Shown here: positions 33,601 through 33,800 of the stretch, in pieces
Layout: each line of letters opens with the position of its first letter
Position numbering within the stretch: position 1 is the stretch's first letter
Source of the DNA: Propionibacteriaceae bacterium UBA6238
GTDB taxonomy: Bacteria; Actinomycetota; Actinomycetes; Propionibacteriales; Propionibacteriaceae
Reading direction: 5' to 3'
Assembly (NCBI GenBank): GCA_002441465.1
Contig: DJWE01000039.1
Span: forward strand, 369-34,168
Length of the DNA stretch: 33,800 nt
Position numbers and translations under genes: made by a program
The notes under the pieces: generated by a model
The model's input: only the letters and a program-made list of their open reading frames with translations
Databases searched by the model: none
What the model was told of the DNA's origin: nothing

Positions 33601-33800
33601 GTCGCCACCAGCGACGTCGGGCCCGCCGTCGCAATGGCCGAGCACTGGTAGGTCTCCCGTGCGCTGCCGAGCACCGTCGCCATCATGAGGTCACCGGCAG
33701 AACGGATCCCCCGCACGCGACCGTCGTCGGCGTACGCCTGCGCGCGCGCCACCGTCTCGACGCCGAAACGGCGCTCGAGTTCGTTGTCGCCGAACGAGGC
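30654..33800 (-). CDS. SWIM zinc-finger SNF2-family helicase (N-terminus beyond window)
   Basis: This is a large SWI2/SNF2-type DNA translocase; 1048 residues are visible and the frame stays open to the window edge (ASFGDNELERRFGVETVARA leads in), so the true start lies outside. Near the left of the protein is a SWIM zinc finger, CTC then five residues then CKH (visible residues 68-78). A long middle region typical of the family follows, then the helicase core: GILADEMGLGKT (Walker A), VVFLDEAQFVKN (a DEAQ in place of DEAH), ITGTPLENNLMDLW, VFSQFTRYLG, ISLKAGGFGLTLT and DPWWNPAAELQAIDRTHRIGQ (motif VI with the arginine finger). All ATPase motifs are intact. Proteins of this kind remodel or move on DNA; their role in bacteria is little known. 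GC content is visibly higher in the N-terminal coding half than in the helicase half. Confidence 0.93.
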   Translation of the reverse strand, partial: ASFGDNELERRFGVETVARAQAYADDGRVRGIRSAGDLMMATVLGSARETYQCSAIATAGPTSLVATCTCPVRRDCKHAAALILTARRHAGGRGAAAWQAALAPLVPRARASAGTTRLALQVNLAGREYTLRPLRPGNRESWVKAGATWDEVRGAPGTFDPEQREVLLALLESRRRNEFAYGHRSDALPLGELRPDVWDLLARAREVGIPLLAGEDQGRRRLPEPDLLADPLVPVLRVHRSDGVVLSPAVRLGEEELTLGWQAFVGRPAHGVVLAHEGRLLLGRLSRPLDSAEHALFLHPGTIQIPEADLPLFGAGFLPALRRRMAVDVDEDVAIPEAEPPRLVCSVDFGPGSATVRWSFRYRTGDTTHTLGLAPAASDPPVRDVAAEAELAASVPEGPWTVTGPRGEAALRPAFLTGRPLFSFTARTLPSLEALDRVDVELASEAPSYREAESAPVVSLTVSEPSAGDWFNLDVEVTVDGESVPFAELFAALSRGDDHLLLDSGTWFDLDRPELAHLRDLIAEARLLVDHDEDTFRLRPEHAGLWADLVELGVVAEQSQAWSDSVDALVDLDALPEVPVPAGLAADLRPYQHTGFSWLAFLWRTRLGGILADEMGLGKTLQALALASALAEEGRLDRPMLVVAPTSVLGTWATEAARFAPSLRVRVVEQTSRKRAEAVADLAADADLVVTSYTLLRLDEAEYAAQPWAVVFLDEAQFVKNRQSRAYHAVRKLRARSKFAITGTPLENNLMDLWSLLSIVAPGLFADPASFAEFYRRPIESGSDPDALGRLHRRVRPLMLRRTKESVAAELPPKQEQVLSVALTPAHRRLYDRQLAAERKKVLGLVGDLRRNRITILASLTLLRQLALSPALVQPDQPETSAKIDTLVELITELASEGHRALVFSQFTRYLGMVRDRLVEEDIAAVYLDGRTRDRAARIEAFRSGSAPVFLISLKAGGFGLTLTEADYVFILDPWWNPAAELQAIDRTHRIGQDKHVMVYRLVSEDTIEEKVVALQERKRDLFAKVVGEAGDLAAPLTADDIRGLLEP

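Overview
The window is very GC-rich, densely packed DNA. Genes often overlap by four bases (ATGA or GTGA), Shine-Dalgarno sites are GGAGG-type, and several starts look leaderless behind a TANNNT box. With the menaquinone gene set, a 14-subunit Complex I with actinobacterial tails on NuoH and NuoJ, a DUF222/HNH protein and a SWIM-SNF2 helicase, this points to an actinomycete (Actinomycetota). A propionibacterial-type genus is possible but not proven by sequence reading alone.

Layout. Bases 1-3653 (+ strand) hold the end of an M13 zinc metallopeptidase gene, an overlapping Na+/H+ antiporter gene nhaA, and a secreted tripeptidyl-aminopeptidase-like hydrolase. Bases 3676-6455 (- strand) hold a type II NADH dehydrogenase gene (ndh) whose stop overlaps the start of an amidase-signature enzyme. 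Bases 6642-24376 (- strand) are one long respiratory block read from right to left: a menaquinone-reductase-like flavoprotein, nuoA to nuoN in canonical order, and a long-chain polyprenyl diphosphate synthase placed 4 bases after nuoN. Divergent from this block are isochorismate synthase (first step of menaquinone synthesis) and a proline iminopeptidase (24487-26840, +). Bases 26949-30575 (- strand) hold a PadR regulator, a HAAS-like/DUF5808/DUF1648 membrane protein and a CPBP intramembrane protease in one overlapping cassette, followed by a DUF222/HNH nuclease-family gene. A SWIM-SNF2 helicase gene (30654 to beyond the right edge, -) closes the window.

How the genes work together. Isochorismate synthase and the polyprenyl synthase supply head-group and tail precursors of menaquinone. 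The MenJ-like enzyme would saturate one isoprene unit. Complex I (nuo) and NDH-2 (ndh) both feed NADH electrons into that quinone. The most interesting regulatory signal is a 15/19 match to the DtxR/IdeR iron box lying over a good promoter (-35 ATGACG, 17 bp, -10 TAGGGT) just upstream of ndh. NDH-2 contains no iron, whereas Complex I carries many Fe-S clusters, so this suggests a switch to NDH-2 when iron is scarce. A second theme is leaderless starts: menF, pip, padR and possibly the HNH gene have a TANNNT box ending 6-7 bases before the start codon. No tRNA, rRNA, CRISPR array, insertion sequence or prophage was seen, and no gene-free stretch exceeds about 190 bases.
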